Assembly (NCBI GenBank): GCA_905182905.1
Contig: CAJJDH010000019.1
Coordinates: 1 to 48,348 of the forward strand
DNA from: a marine gamma proteobacterium HTCC2089
GTDB taxonomy: Bacteria > Pseudomonadota > Gammaproteobacteria > Pseudomonadales > Azotimanducaceae
Length of the DNA: 48,348 bases
Direction: 5' to 3'
This document shows, piece after piece, positions 25,752 through 33,892 of this stretch (positions are counted from its first letter, which is position 1; the number at the start of each line of letters is the position of its first letter). A program made the translations under genes and the position numbers. The notes beneath the pieces are model-generated. The model did no database searches. It was not told the DNA's origin and worked only from the letters and a program-made list of their open reading frames with translations.

Positions 25752-26171
25752 ATGGCTTATAACGATGAGAATATTTTCGCCAAAATTCTACGAGGCGACG
25801 CACCTGCTTTTAAGGTTTACGAAGACGACTACTCCTTAGCCTTTATGGACGTTATGCCGCAGGTGGAAGGGCATACCCTTGTCATTCCAAAAAACCCAAC
25901 AGAGAATTTGCATGATGCCGACCCAGTTATTCTGGGGCATACGATGGGTACTGTGCAAAAGGTTGCAGCCGCGGTTAAACAAGCATTTACAGCGCCGGGC
26001 ATAATGATTGCCCAGCTTAACGGCGCACCCGCAGGTCAAACCGTATTTCACCTGCATTTTCATATTTTACCTCGCGCGAACGGCATAGACATTGCTATGC
26101 ATGCCCGCGATATGGCAGATTTTACACTGCTGGAAACTCATGCCCAGCGCATACGCGAAGCTTTGGGATAA
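25752..26171 (+). CDS. HIT family protein (Hint-like nucleotide hydrolase)
   Basis: 139 residues, the standard size for a HIT protein. The histidine triad is VFHLHFHILPR (His100, His102, His104), and the N-terminus NIFAKILRGDAPAFKVYEDD with FMDVMPQVEGHTLVIPK is classic. Members hydrolyse or transfer nucleoside monophosphates, for example adenosine phosphoramidates. It ends 18 bases before aceE and could be cotranscribed with it; 130 bases separate it from the CoA-transferase. Confidence 0.92.
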   Translation: MAYNDENIFAKILRGDAPAFKVYEDDYSLAFMDVMPQVEGHTLVIPKNPTENLHDADPVILGHTMGTVQKVAAAVKQAFTAPGIMIAQLNGAPAGQTVFHLHFHILPRANGIDIAMHARDMADFTLLETHAQRIREALG

Positions 26172-26189
26172 ATATCAGGAGTAAATCGC

Positions 26190-28874
26190 ATGAGTGCCGT
26201 GAACGATGGGCTAGTAGCTGAGATCCAAACACTTTTAGCTGATGACAAAGTGGAGTGGGCAGAGGCCATTGACGACATTTTGGCTGAATACGGCGAGGCA
26301 GGAGTGCGCGAGATTCTGCGCAGTCTACAAGACCATGTGCTTAGTCTAAATATTCCCTTAGATGAGGCCACACTCAATACCCCGTATCGCAACACTATTG
26401 GGCCTGAATCTCAGCCAGCTTACCCGGGCAACTTAGAGCTAGAAGAGCGCATAGAAAAAATTGTCCGTTGGAATGCCATTGCCATGGTGCTGCAAGCGCA
26501 GGACAAAGGTATTGGCGTTGGCGGACACATCGCCACTTATGCCTCGTGTGCCACCATGTTAGAAGTGGGGTTTAACCACTTTTTCCGCGGCGCTGGGTCG
26601 GACAATAATCGCGGCGCGGTAGATATGCTGTTACCCCAGCCCCATGCGGCTCCAGGTATTTATGCGCGAGCTTTTTTGGAAGGCAGACTTAGTGAGGCGC
26701 AGCTAAAAAACTACCGCCAAGAGTTGGGTCAAGGTGGCGGGTTGTCTTCATACCCCCACCCTCGGAGCATGCCTGAATTTTGGGAGGTGCCTAATGCGTC
26801 TATGGGGCTTTCAACGCCGGCTGCTATTTATCAAGCTCGGTTTGCAAAGTACTTGGAAAATCGCGGGCTCAAAGAAGCAGCCAGCGGCAAAGTTTGGTGT
26901 TTTATCGGTGATGGCGAATCCGACGAACCCGAAGTACTCGGCACCATAAATATAGCAGCCAGAGAAAACTTAGATAATTTGGTCTTAGTGGTTAATTGTA
27001 ACCTGCAAAGACTAGATGGCCCTGTTCGGGGTAATGGTAAAATTATTCAAGAGCTAGAACGCGTGTTTCGCGGTGCTGACTGGCAAGTGCTAAAAGTCAT
27101 TTGGGGTACAGGCTGGGATGCACTGCTCAGCCGCGACAAAGAGGGCATATTACAAAGTCGCATGGATGAGTGCTTGGATGGTGATTATCAGATGTATTCA
27201 GTACTCCCTGGAGATGTGCAAAGAGAGCACTGGGTAGAGGGTAATGTTGCTTTAGAGCAAATGATGAATACCCTCACTGACGAGGAAGTTAAAGCGATTA
27301 AGCGCGGCGGCCAAGATCAAAAGAAAATTTTTGCCGCCTTTGCCAAGGCCAGTGAATCTAACGGCAAGCCTACTGTCATTCTGGTGAAAACCGTGAAAGG
27401 CGATGGTATGGGCGCACAAGGTAAAAATACCGCTCACCAGTACAAAAATATTCTTGTTGAAGAACGTATTACCGTGGCCAAAGAATTGGGTATTCCATTA
27501 GCGGATGAAGCGGCTATGGCCGCAGCGTTTTATCGTCCAAGTGACGACTCACCAGAGTTGACTTACATGCGCGAGCGGCGTGAACAGTTAGACGGTTATT
27601 TGCCGAATAGAAATGTTAGTTGCGCGCCTCTTGAGATTCCTCGGCTAGAGCGGTTTAAAGATATTTTGGCAGGTAGTGGTAAGCGTGAAGTCTCTACCAC
27701 TATGGTTATGGTGCGGTTGTTGTCCTCCATGTTGCGTATGCCCGAAATTGCTAGGTACCTTGTGCCAATTGTGCCTGATGAAGCGCGGACTTTTGGCATG
27801 GACGGCTTGTTCAAAGCAGCAGGGATTTATTCTGCTCAAGGCCAAAAATACCGACCGGTGGACGCAGATTCGTTAATGCCTTATCGCGAGGCTCATGACG
27901 GCCAAATTCTCCAAGAGGGGATTTGTGAAGTAGGTGCTATGGCATCGTTTATGGCTGCGGGTAGTGCTTATTCTGTGCACGGTTTGCCGATGATTCCCTT
28001 CTATATCTTTTACTCCATGTTTGGTTTTCAACGCGTCGGCGACATGATTTGGAGTTGTGGCGATATGATGTGTAAGGGCTTTTTGCTCGGTGGTACAGCT
28101 GGGCGCACAACACTCAACGGCGAAGGTTTGCAGCATCAAGATGGCCACTCGCATGTTTTAGCCAGTACAGTACCTAGTTTGTTGAGCTACGACCCTGCAT
28201 TTGGTTATGAGGTTGCGGTTATTGTTCGTGAGGGTATGCACCGCATGTATGAGGATCAGGAAGATGTATTTTATTACCTGACGCTATACAACGAAAATCA
28301 TCTGATGCCAGATATGACCGAAGTGCTTGCGGCTACAGATCAAACAGAAGCTGATCTCGTTCAGGGTATATTGCAAGGCGGCTACTGTTTTAAACGCCCC
28401 AGTCAGAGTTCGGCTCAAGTCCACTTACTCTCCAGCGGTAGCATTATGCAACAAACACTAGAAGCCGCAGGGCAGCTTGAAGCCATGGGCTTTAGTGTGG
28501 CGGTTTGGAGTATGACCAGCTTTGTCGAGTTGCAACGGCAAGCAATGGCCGTTGATCGCAGTAATCGCGATGCCAGCGTTAAGGATCAGCAGCTAACGAA
28601 CCTACAACAAATGTTCGCTGGCCAGTCCGGTGCCTTTTTAGCAGTGACCGATTATATGGCGTCGCTGGCGCTCGGGATTGCTGCTTGGATGCCCCAAGGT
28701 TATGAAGTTTTGGGTACTGATGGCTTTGGTCTTTCGGAATCTAGACCCTCATTGCGTGCGCACTTTGAGGTAGACGCTAATTCAATTGTTAAGACTGCGT
28801 TAGCGAATTTACGTAGACAAAATTTGTTGTCCGCCAAAGCGGTAGCCAAACATCTAAAGGCATTAAGTCGATAG
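26190..28874 (+). CDS. aceE: Pyruvate dehydrogenase E1 component, homodimeric type
   Basis: 894 residues, matching E. coli AceE (887). CAGGAG lies eight bases before the ATG. The thiamine pyrophosphate motif is complete: GDGESDEPEVLGTIN then VVNCNLQRLDGPVRGNGKI. The N-terminus RYRNTI-like segment TPYRNTIGPESQPAYPGNL and GHIATYASCATMLEVGFNHFF are family hallmarks, as are MPEFWEVPNASMGLS and the C-terminal GTDGFGLSESRPSLRAHFEVD. It decarboxylates pyruvate and reductively acetylates the lipoyl domain of E2. No aceF or lpd follows; an SDR gene does, so the E2 and E3 genes must lie elsewhere. Confidence 0.96.
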   Translation: MSAVNDGLVAEIQTLLADDKVEWAEAIDDILAEYGEAGVREILRSLQDHVLSLNIPLDEATLNTPYRNTIGPESQPAYPGNLELEERIEKIVRWNAIAMVLQAQDKGIGVGGHIATYASCATMLEVGFNHFFRGAGSDNNRGAVDMLLPQPHAAPGIYARAFLEGRLSEAQLKNYRQELGQGGGLSSYPHPRSMPEFWEVPNASMGLSTPAAIYQARFAKYLENRGLKEAASGKVWCFIGDGESDEPEVLGTINIAARENLDNLVLVVNCNLQRLDGPVRGNGKIIQELERVFRGADWQVLKVIWGTGWDALLSRDKEGILQSRMDECLDGDYQMYSVLPGDVQREHWVEGNVALEQMMNTLTDEEVKAIKRGGQDQKKIFAAFAKASESNGKPTVILVKTVKGDGMGAQGKNTAHQYKNILVEERITVAKELGIPLADEAAMAAAFYRPSDDSPELTYMRERREQLDGYLPNRNVSCAPLEIPRLERFKDILAGSGKREVSTTMVMVRLLSSMLRMPEIARYLVPIVPDEARTFGMDGLFKAAGIYSAQGQKYRPVDADSLMPYREAHDGQILQEGICEVGAMASFMAAGSAYSVHGLPMIPFYIFYSMFGFQRVGDMIWSCGDMMCKGFLLGGTAGRTTLNGEGLQHQDGHSHVLASTVPSLLSYDPAFGYEVAVIVREGMHRMYEDQEDVFYYLTLYNENHLMPDMTEVLAATDQTEADLVQGILQGGYCFKRPSQSSAQVHLLSSGSIMQQTLEAAGQLEAMGFSVAVWSMTSFVELQRQAMAVDRSNRDASVKDQQLTNLQQMFAGQSGAFLAVTDYMASLALGIAAWMPQGYEVLGTDGFGLSESRPSLRAHFEVDANSIVKTALANLRRQNLLSAKAVAKHLKALSR

Positions 28875-28919
28875 ATACCAAATAGAATTTGTAATTAGAA
28901 AATTAATAGGGAGGATTTT

Positions 28920-29903
28920 GTGAAAGATTTTGCAGGCAAGATGGCGGTGGTCACAGGTGGCGGTACCGGCATGGGCAGAGAGTTGGTGTGCCAGCTTATT
29001 CAAGCTGGTGCTCATGTGGCTATGTGTGATGTCTCTGAAGCAAATATGGCTCAGACGCAAAAGCTCGCTAATGTGCAGGCCGAGCAGCGTCTCACTTCAC
29101 ATATCTGTGATGTTAGCAGTCAAAGTCAGTTAGATAATTTTCGCGATGAAGTGTTAGCGCAACATGGTGTGCAGCATATCAACTTGCTCTTCAATAACGC
29201 GGGCATTGGCGGCGGGGGCGGTTTTGTCGCAGGTGACGTTGAAGAGTGGGAGCGCACTTTTGCGGTATGTTGGTACGGGGTCTACTACGGCTGCCGTTCG
29301 TTCATGCCCGCTCTATTGGCGAGTACGGAAGGACATATTATCAATACCAGCTCGGTAAATGGCTTTTGGGCCAGTGTTGGCCCCGGCATTCCTCATACTG
29401 CTTATGCTGCGGCTAAGTTCGCGGTGAAAGGGTTTACCGAGGCGCTGATTACAGATCTGGAGGTGAATGCGCCACATATAAAATGTTCTGTAGTAATGCC
29501 TGGACATATAGGCACTTCAATTGCCCTGAACACATCTAAGGTGCTGGGCAAAAACGAAGCTATGGATTTGACTCCAGAAGAGGTTGATGAAGTTAGACAG
29601 CAGTTGTTATCACGCGGTATGCCAGTAGGGAACGTGCCAGATGACCACATTCGGCAGATGATCAAACAGCGTGGCGAAGACTTCCGCGACAAAGCACCCA
29701 CCACAGCAGCCAGTGCTAGTTCAATCATATTAGATGGTGTGCGCGAACAACGCTGGCGCATCCTGGTCGGGGAAGATGCTCATGTCTTAGATCGAATAGT
29801 GCGTGAAGCACCTGAAGAGGCCTATGGAGACAAGATGATGGCTAAGTTGAACTCTGCTGGTCACTTTGGTGTCTTTCAACCGGCAGCAGACAAAGCTGAA
29901 TAA
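28920..29903 (+). CDS. Short-chain dehydrogenase/reductase
   Basis: 327 residues from GTG 28920, with GGGAGG seven bases upstream. The nucleotide motif TGGGTGMG is near 12-19, NNAG at about 90-93, and the active-site Ser and YxxxK are intact in NTSSVNGFW and HTAYAAAKFAVKGF. The protein is longer than a classical SDR (about 250) because of a C-terminal region from about 200 onward containing RQMIKQRGEDFRDKAPTTAA. Similar proteins occur in steroid, alcohol and fatty-acid degradation clusters. The gene is 45 bases after aceE, so readthrough is possible. Confidence 0.9.
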   Translation: MKDFAGKMAVVTGGGTGMGRELVCQLIQAGAHVAMCDVSEANMAQTQKLANVQAEQRLTSHICDVSSQSQLDNFRDEVLAQHGVQHINLLFNNAGIGGGGGFVAGDVEEWERTFAVCWYGVYYGCRSFMPALLASTEGHIINTSSVNGFWASVGPGIPHTAYAAAKFAVKGFTEALITDLEVNAPHIKCSVVMPGHIGTSIALNTSKVLGKNEAMDLTPEEVDEVRQQLLSRGMPVGNVPDDHIRQMIKQRGEDFRDKAPTTAASASSIILDGVREQRWRILVGEDAHVLDRIVREAPEEAYGDKMMAKLNSAGHFGVFQPAADKAE

Positions 29904-29928
29904 CATTTAGCTGTTGAATGGTCCATTA

Positions 29929-29955
29929 GGTGCAAATTAGCAAAATATTTGTGCC
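29929..29955. terminator. Imperfect hairpin between convergent genes
   Basis: GGTGCAAAT (29929-29937) can pair with ATTTGTGCC (29947-29955) over nine positions, two of them G-T wobble, around a nine-base loop. It lies between the SDR and the CmcJ-like gene, which converge, so it could stop transcription from either side. There is no strong T-run, so the call is weak. Confidence 0.35.
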
Positions 29956-29998
29956 TGTTGGGGCGTTGTCTTAGCTATGCAGCCCTAACTAGCCGTTC

Positions 29999-30802
29999 TT
30001 AGTTGAACAAACAAAGAGCACGCATTTCCACGCTCTCGCGAGGCGGTAGTTTAGTCTTAGCAGTGGCGTCGACAAAGGCACTGTGCGGTGTCCAAAATGC
30101 ATCGCCACTCTCGGCTAAGCGGCTGTCAAAAGTGCGAAATACTAAGACCTCAGACTGACTCATATTTGGGTAGGTATACCATTTGTGGAACTGCGCGTTT
30201 TTCGCCCCCAATACTGCAAATGTTTCAAAGGTAAATGCTCCACCGCCATAGGCTTCCACCATGCTTGCTGCGAGGTCTGTAGCTGGCACGCTGTTGGCGT
30301 CGCATATTGCCAGCGGTGTTTGTGGTTGCAGCGGACCAGTATTACGCCAGAACTGCAACATCAACATGTGCGATGCATTGCGCACTGTGTCTGTAGGCAA
30401 ACCAAGTTCTTCAAGGACCGGCTGTAAGAAGTTTTGATAGTCTCTTTGCCTGTCTTGAGCCATGGGTTGATAGTCTTGGGTAAAATCTGAGTGCACAAAA
30501 TGAATGGGGGCGAAGTCTTCTATCTCTTGGGCAATACGCGGATTTCGTAAAAGAGGTGGGTAGGTAACCACGGTATCGCATCCACTCAGCGTCTTGGCTA
30601 GCTCAGCGATTTCAGGAATATGTACTTTCTTCAGATGCTCTTCATCTGCCCAATCTTGCACAGACGAATGATGCTGCATGCAGGTGAAGCCATTGGTTTG
30701 CCAATCAACTAATTCGCTTGCGCCGCGCGCGTTGGCGATGCTGACAGTAATTTCGCCATCGGCGTAGTTCAGTTCGGCTTGGGTATATTCAGAGTGACTC
30801 AT
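29999..30802 (-). CDS. CmcJ/NvfI family oxidoreductase (2-oxoglutarate oxygenase-like)
   Basis: The start at 30802 is chosen because GGGAGAAAT directly precedes this ATG; the frame extends to 30859 without a ribosome site. The 267-residue product has IHFVHSDFT (possible His and Asp iron ligands), FWRNTGPLQPQTPLAICDANSV, WYTYPNMSQSEVLVFRTFDS and FWTPHSAFVDATAKTKLPPRESVEMRALCLFN. These match the CmcJ/AsaB/NvfI family, best known from cephamycin C biosynthesis in actinomycetes and fungal secondary metabolism. No biosynthetic cluster surrounds it. It probably acts on a small acid or lactone, but the reaction is unknown. Confidence 0.8.
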   Translation of the reverse strand: MSHSEYTQAELNYADGEITVSIANARGASELVDWQTNGFTCMQHHSSVQDWADEEHLKKVHIPEIAELAKTLSGCDTVVTYPPLLRNPRIAQEIEDFAPIHFVHSDFTQDYQPMAQDRQRDYQNFLQPVLEELGLPTDTVRNASHMLMLQFWRNTGPLQPQTPLAICDANSVPATDLAASMVEAYGGGAFTFETFAVLGAKNAQFHKWYTYPNMSQSEVLVFRTFDSRLAESGDAFWTPHSAFVDATAKTKLPPRESVEMRALCLFN

Positions 30803-31152
30803 ATTTCTCCCTAATTGTGATGGGCTATATCGCTTTGCTTTAGCGGTCTCGCCAAGCACTATAAGTGTGCTTTTTGCTGGTGCGGATCAAAGCATACATC
30901 GAGGGCCCTGATGTCATAAAGAAGATATTGATGGGCTGAGTGCGGGGTCACCACTCTTTTATCGCCCATCACTTCTTTGAATCTGCTTAAGTGTTGATAA
31001 GAGATCTAGAAGGTAGAGAATGCTTTTTGAAGAAAGATTAGGGTGGCTTATTCTAACAACTTCGGTGTAGTACTTTCCTTTGTTGCTGGTTATTGAGATT
31101 ATATTGAAAACTGCGCGCTCAAACTCTACAGCAACAAAAAGATGATTCGAAT
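30803..31152. other. Divergent intergenic region, 350 bp, with nested inverted repeats
   Basis: This lies between the CmcJ-like gene and purU. GATGGGC (30930-30936) pairs with GCCCATC (30964-30970), enclosing GAGTG (30938-30942) and CACTC (30952-30956). Another small hairpin, AAGCAC/GTGCTT (30854-30872), is followed by T residues. The stretch from about 30960 on is richer in A+T than its surroundings. No open frame here looks like a gene, and no known purU-associated riboswitch was recognised. Confidence 0.5.
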
Positions 31153-31989
31153 ATGGCTCTCTACATCCTTTGTATTTCCTGTGATGATAAAAACGGTATT
31201 GTCGCAGAGGTAGCAACTTGCCTGCGCGATAATGAATGTAATATTGAGGAATCATCCCAGTTTAACGACCCACTCTCCGGGCAGTTTTTTATGCGGGTGG
31301 TCTTCGCTGCGAAAGGCTCTGAAGATTTTAGAAACTGCTTTACAACAACTGCTGAAAAATTTTCGATGCAATGGTACGTCGCGGGGGCTAATGAAAAAAT
31401 TAGAACGCTTATCATGGTGTCCAAATTTGATCACTGTCTGAACGATCTTCTATACAAGTGGCGTTCAGGAATTCTACCCATCGAAATTACGGCTGTTGTT
31501 TCTAACCATGGGAACGCAAAAGATTTGGTCCGTAGTCATAATCTGCCTTTTCATTATTTCCCCGTTACGAAAGAGACAAAGCAGCAGCAGGAACAAGATG
31601 TTTGCAAAATTATTGAGGACACGCAAAGTGATCTAATTATCATGGCGCGCTATATGCAAATTTTGACTGAAAAATTTTGCAGCGATTATGCGGGCCGAGT
31701 CATCAATATTCATCACTCTTTTCTTCCCGGATTCAAAGGGGCAAAGCCGTATACGCAAGCCTATGAGCGTGGTGTGAAAGTCATTGGCGCCACAGCACAT
31801 TTTGCAACAACGGATCTCGATGAAGGCCCGATTATCACCCAAGAGGTCGCACCGGTAAATCACAGCCACACACCGGAAAAAATGCAACTGATGGGGCAGG
31901 ACACTGAAAATCGAGCCCTTTCAAATGCGATGAAACTCTATGCTGAACACAGAATATTTGTGCAAGACGGGCGGACAATCATTTTGTAG
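31153..31989 (+). CDS. purU: Formyltetrahydrofolate deformylase
   Basis: 278 residues, equal to known PurU proteins. An N-terminal ACT-like domain begins LYILCISCDDKNGIVAEV (about 3-20) and carries IEESSQFNDPLSGQFFMRV. The C-terminal formyltransferase-fold half has VINIHHSFLPGFKGAKPYTQAYERGVKVIGATAHF and DLDEGPII, giving the catalytic Asn175, His177 and Asp223. The enzyme hydrolyses 10-formyl-tetrahydrofolate to formate and tetrahydrofolate, balancing one-carbon pools. The start lacks a clear Shine-Dalgarno, and wording of codons looks somewhat more A+T-rich than neighbours. It is a single-gene unit with 198 bases before the next gene. Confidence 0.95.
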   Translation: MALYILCISCDDKNGIVAEVATCLRDNECNIEESSQFNDPLSGQFFMRVVFAAKGSEDFRNCFTTTAEKFSMQWYVAGANEKIRTLIMVSKFDHCLNDLLYKWRSGILPIEITAVVSNHGNAKDLVRSHNLPFHYFPVTKETKQQQEQDVCKIIEDTQSDLIIMARYMQILTEKFCSDYAGRVINIHHSFLPGFKGAKPYTQAYERGVKVIGATAHFATTDLDEGPIITQEVAPVNHSHTPEKMQLMGQDTENRALSNAMKLYAEHRIFVQDGRTIIL

Positions 31990-32106
31990 CAAATTTTGCG
32001 TTATAAACTTAACCAGTTCGCTGTATAACCCACAGCCTGTCTAGCGGGCATTGGTTAGACGCTCGCGCGACTGGTAGAGCGAGCTAAATTACAAAATTTC
32101 ATACGT

Positions 32107-32122
32107 GCTATTCGGCAATAGC
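32107..32122 (+). other. Small hairpin downstream of purU
   Basis: GCTATT-CGGC-AATAGC forms a six-base-pair stem with a four-base loop, 118 bases after the purU stop and 66 before the thiolase-like start. A second, longer-loop inverted repeat, GCTCGC/GCGAGC, lies at 32061-32084. Neither has a T-run. They may be leader structures of the following operon. Confidence 0.35.
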
Positions 32123-32187
32123 TATTTGCCCAGCCTCGGCCTCGGGTTAGACTCTGGCGCTTGGAGTTTTAATATAGGGGAGAGAAT

Positions 32188-33378
32188 ATGGCGACCCAAG
32201 GTAGGGATGCAGCCATCGTAGGCGTTTATGAATATCCGTCTAGAGATGTAGAAGGCAAGTTTAATCCATTGCAAATTAAGGCCGCTAGCGCCGCCAAAGC
32301 GTTAGCTGATGCTGGCTTAACTTGGTCTGATGTAGACGCAATATATGACGCTTCTGAAGGCGCGCCCATGAGTGGCCTGATGATTTCAGAGTATTTTGGC
32401 ATCAAGCCCTCTGTGATCGACACCACTGGAGTGGGTGGTAGCTCTTATGAATTTCATGCAGCACATGCCCTGCGTGCCATCAGAGATGGTAAAGCTAAGG
32501 TCGCATTGCTCACCTATGGCTCCACGGCCCACAGCAATGCTATGGCCATTGGTGCTGGCGGTCGTGGCGGCGGTGTAGCCCCGGGCGACAATATGGAGTC
32601 TTTTGCCGGTCAAACATTAATTGCTAATTACGCCATGGTCGCACGCCGACATATGCACGAATTTGGTACCACCAGTGAGCAGTTGGCAGAGATTTCTACG
32701 GCTACTCGCTATCACGCCATGCGCAACCCAGAAGCCGTGCAGGCCATGAATGATCTCGAGTTTTTGAACATCCGCGAAACCACTATTGAAGATGTTGTGG
32801 GCTCTCGAATGATCGCTGACCCGCTACACTTATTAGAATGCTGCATGGTGTCAGATGGCGGTGGGGCGGTGGTTATTGCCTCTGCTGATGTAGCGAAAAA
32901 TTGTGCGAAAGCACCGGTTTGGATATTAGGTACTGGTGAAGCTACCAAGTATCCAGAAAACGGCGGTGATCTAACCTCCTCAGCGGGTGTTGAATCAGCA
33001 CCAGTAGCCTTCGGCGAAGCGGGTGTAACGCCGGCTGAGATCGACATTGCCATGATTTACGATTCTTTTAGCATCACAGTTTTAACCTTGCTAGAGGACT
33101 TAGGTTTTTGTGCCAAAGGCGAGGGCGGTGCCTGGGTAGAAGGCGGGCGATTGCGCTTTGATCAAAGCGGTGGCCCAGCTTTAAATACTGATGGCGGTGG
33201 TTTGTCCTCAAACCACCCGGGTATGCGCGGCATATTCTTGCTTATTGAAGCGGTGCGTCAGTTGCGTGGTGAATCATCTTCTCAGGTAGACGATGCAAAA
33301 CTTGCGGTAGCACACGGTAACGGCGGTATGTTGGGTGGTAGGCACTCAGCGGGAACAGTAATTTTGGGGAGGGATTGA
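32188..33378 (+). CDS. Thiolase-like protein of the SCP-x/Ltp2 type, without catalytic cysteines
   Basis: 396 residues with thiolase fold motifs: KAASAAKALADAGLTWSDVDAIYD, ALLTYGSTAH, EIDIAMIYDSFSITVLTLLEDLG and GGGLSSNHPGMRGIFLLIEAVRQL. The usual nucleophilic Cys region reads GVGGSSYEFHAAHA (Ser85, Ser86), and the C-terminal CxG site reads AHGNGGMLGG, so both thiolase cysteines are missing while the His of SSNHPG remains. This pattern is that of lipid-transfer-protein-like retro-aldolases such as Ltp2 in steroid side-chain degradation, which work with a DUF35 partner. That partner follows immediately. GGGGAGAG precedes the ATG. Confidence 0.88.
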   Translation: MATQGRDAAIVGVYEYPSRDVEGKFNPLQIKAASAAKALADAGLTWSDVDAIYDASEGAPMSGLMISEYFGIKPSVIDTTGVGGSSYEFHAAHALRAIRDGKAKVALLTYGSTAHSNAMAIGAGGRGGGVAPGDNMESFAGQTLIANYAMVARRHMHEFGTTSEQLAEISTATRYHAMRNPEAVQAMNDLEFLNIRETTIEDVVGSRMIADPLHLLECCMVSDGGGAVVIASADVAKNCAKAPVWILGTGEATKYPENGGDLTSSAGVESAPVAFGEAGVTPAEIDIAMIYDSFSITVLTLLEDLGFCAKGEGGAWVEGGRLRFDQSGGPALNTDGGGLSSNHPGMRGIFLLIEAVRQLRGESSSQVDDAKLAVAHGNGGMLGGRHSAGTVILGRD

Positions 33379-33380
33379 TC

Positions 33381-33809
33381 ATGGCTGAAGAACAGAAGAA
33401 AGTGCCTACACGACCAATGCCTAAGCTCACCGAACTAGATACAGCAGAGTTTTGGCACGCTACCAAAAACAAAGAATTTAAGTATCAGCAATGTGCCAAT
33501 TGCCAGACCATAGTTTGGCATCCGCGGGCACATTGTACTGGGTGTGTAGACGGAGATTTGCAATGGCATACCTCCAAAGGCGAAGGCACCATTTATTCAT
33601 TTAGCGTTGTAAGACTCAGCTACCACCCTTTCTTTCGGTCCAAGGTGCCTTATGCAGTAGCATATGTGGACTTAGATGAAGGGCCGCGTTTTCTAACTAA
33701 TGTAACGGGCGTGGAAGATCCTTTGACTGATGTGCATATTGGTCAGCGCGTGACCCTAGATTGGGAAGAGTATGAGGAGTTGTCTATTCCTCTGGTGAAG
33801 CCTGTTTAG
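33381..33809 (+). CDS. DUF35 zinc-ribbon/OB-fold protein, partner of the thiolase-like enzyme
   Basis: ATG 33381 is two bases after the upstream stop and carries GGGGAGGGA as ribosome site; 142 residues. A rubredoxin-like zinc ribbon is formed by Cys38, Cys41, Cys52 and Cys55 (CANC and CTGC), followed by the OB-fold stretch GTIYSFSVVRLSYHPFFRSKVPYAVAYVDLDEGPRFLTNV. In Ltp2-ChsH2 complexes the DUF35 protein shapes the active site and is needed for aldolase activity. The tight pairing here supports the same two-subunit arrangement. Substrate is unknown. Confidence 0.9.
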   Translation: MAEEQKKVPTRPMPKLTELDTAEFWHATKNKEFKYQQCANCQTIVWHPRAHCTGCVDGDLQWHTSKGEGTIYSFSVVRLSYHPFFRSKVPYAVAYVDLDEGPRFLTNVTGVEDPLTDVHIGQRVTLDWEEYEELSIPLVKPV

Positions 33810-33838
33810 GCAAGGTGCGGAAGTATTTTGTCAACTTG

Positions 33839-33858
33839 TGAGTGGCATTCGCCACTCA
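33839..33858. terminator. Hairpin between convergent DUF35 and PHP genes
   Basis: TGAGTGGC (33839-33846) pairs exactly with GCCACTCA (33851-33858) around the loop ATTC. It sits 30 bases after the DUF35 stop and 35 bases before the end of the minus-strand PHP gene, so it probably ends transcripts from both sides. The following T-run is poor, so it could also be Rho-assisted. Confidence 0.6.
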
Positions 33859-33892
33859 TATCATTCTGGCATCACTTTCCGAAGTAGGGTGC

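Noticed and set aside
30854..30875. Terminator-like hairpin AAGCAC/GTGCTT followed by T residues
   Set aside because: No plus-strand gene ends before it; it lies in the promoter region of the divergent CmcJ-like gene.
32061..32084. Possible tRNA D-arm (GCTC followed by GGTAGAGC)
   Set aside because: No acceptor stem, anticodon arm or T-loop of correct geometry could be fitted around it, and GCTCGC/GCGAGC explains the resemblance as a simple inverted repeat.
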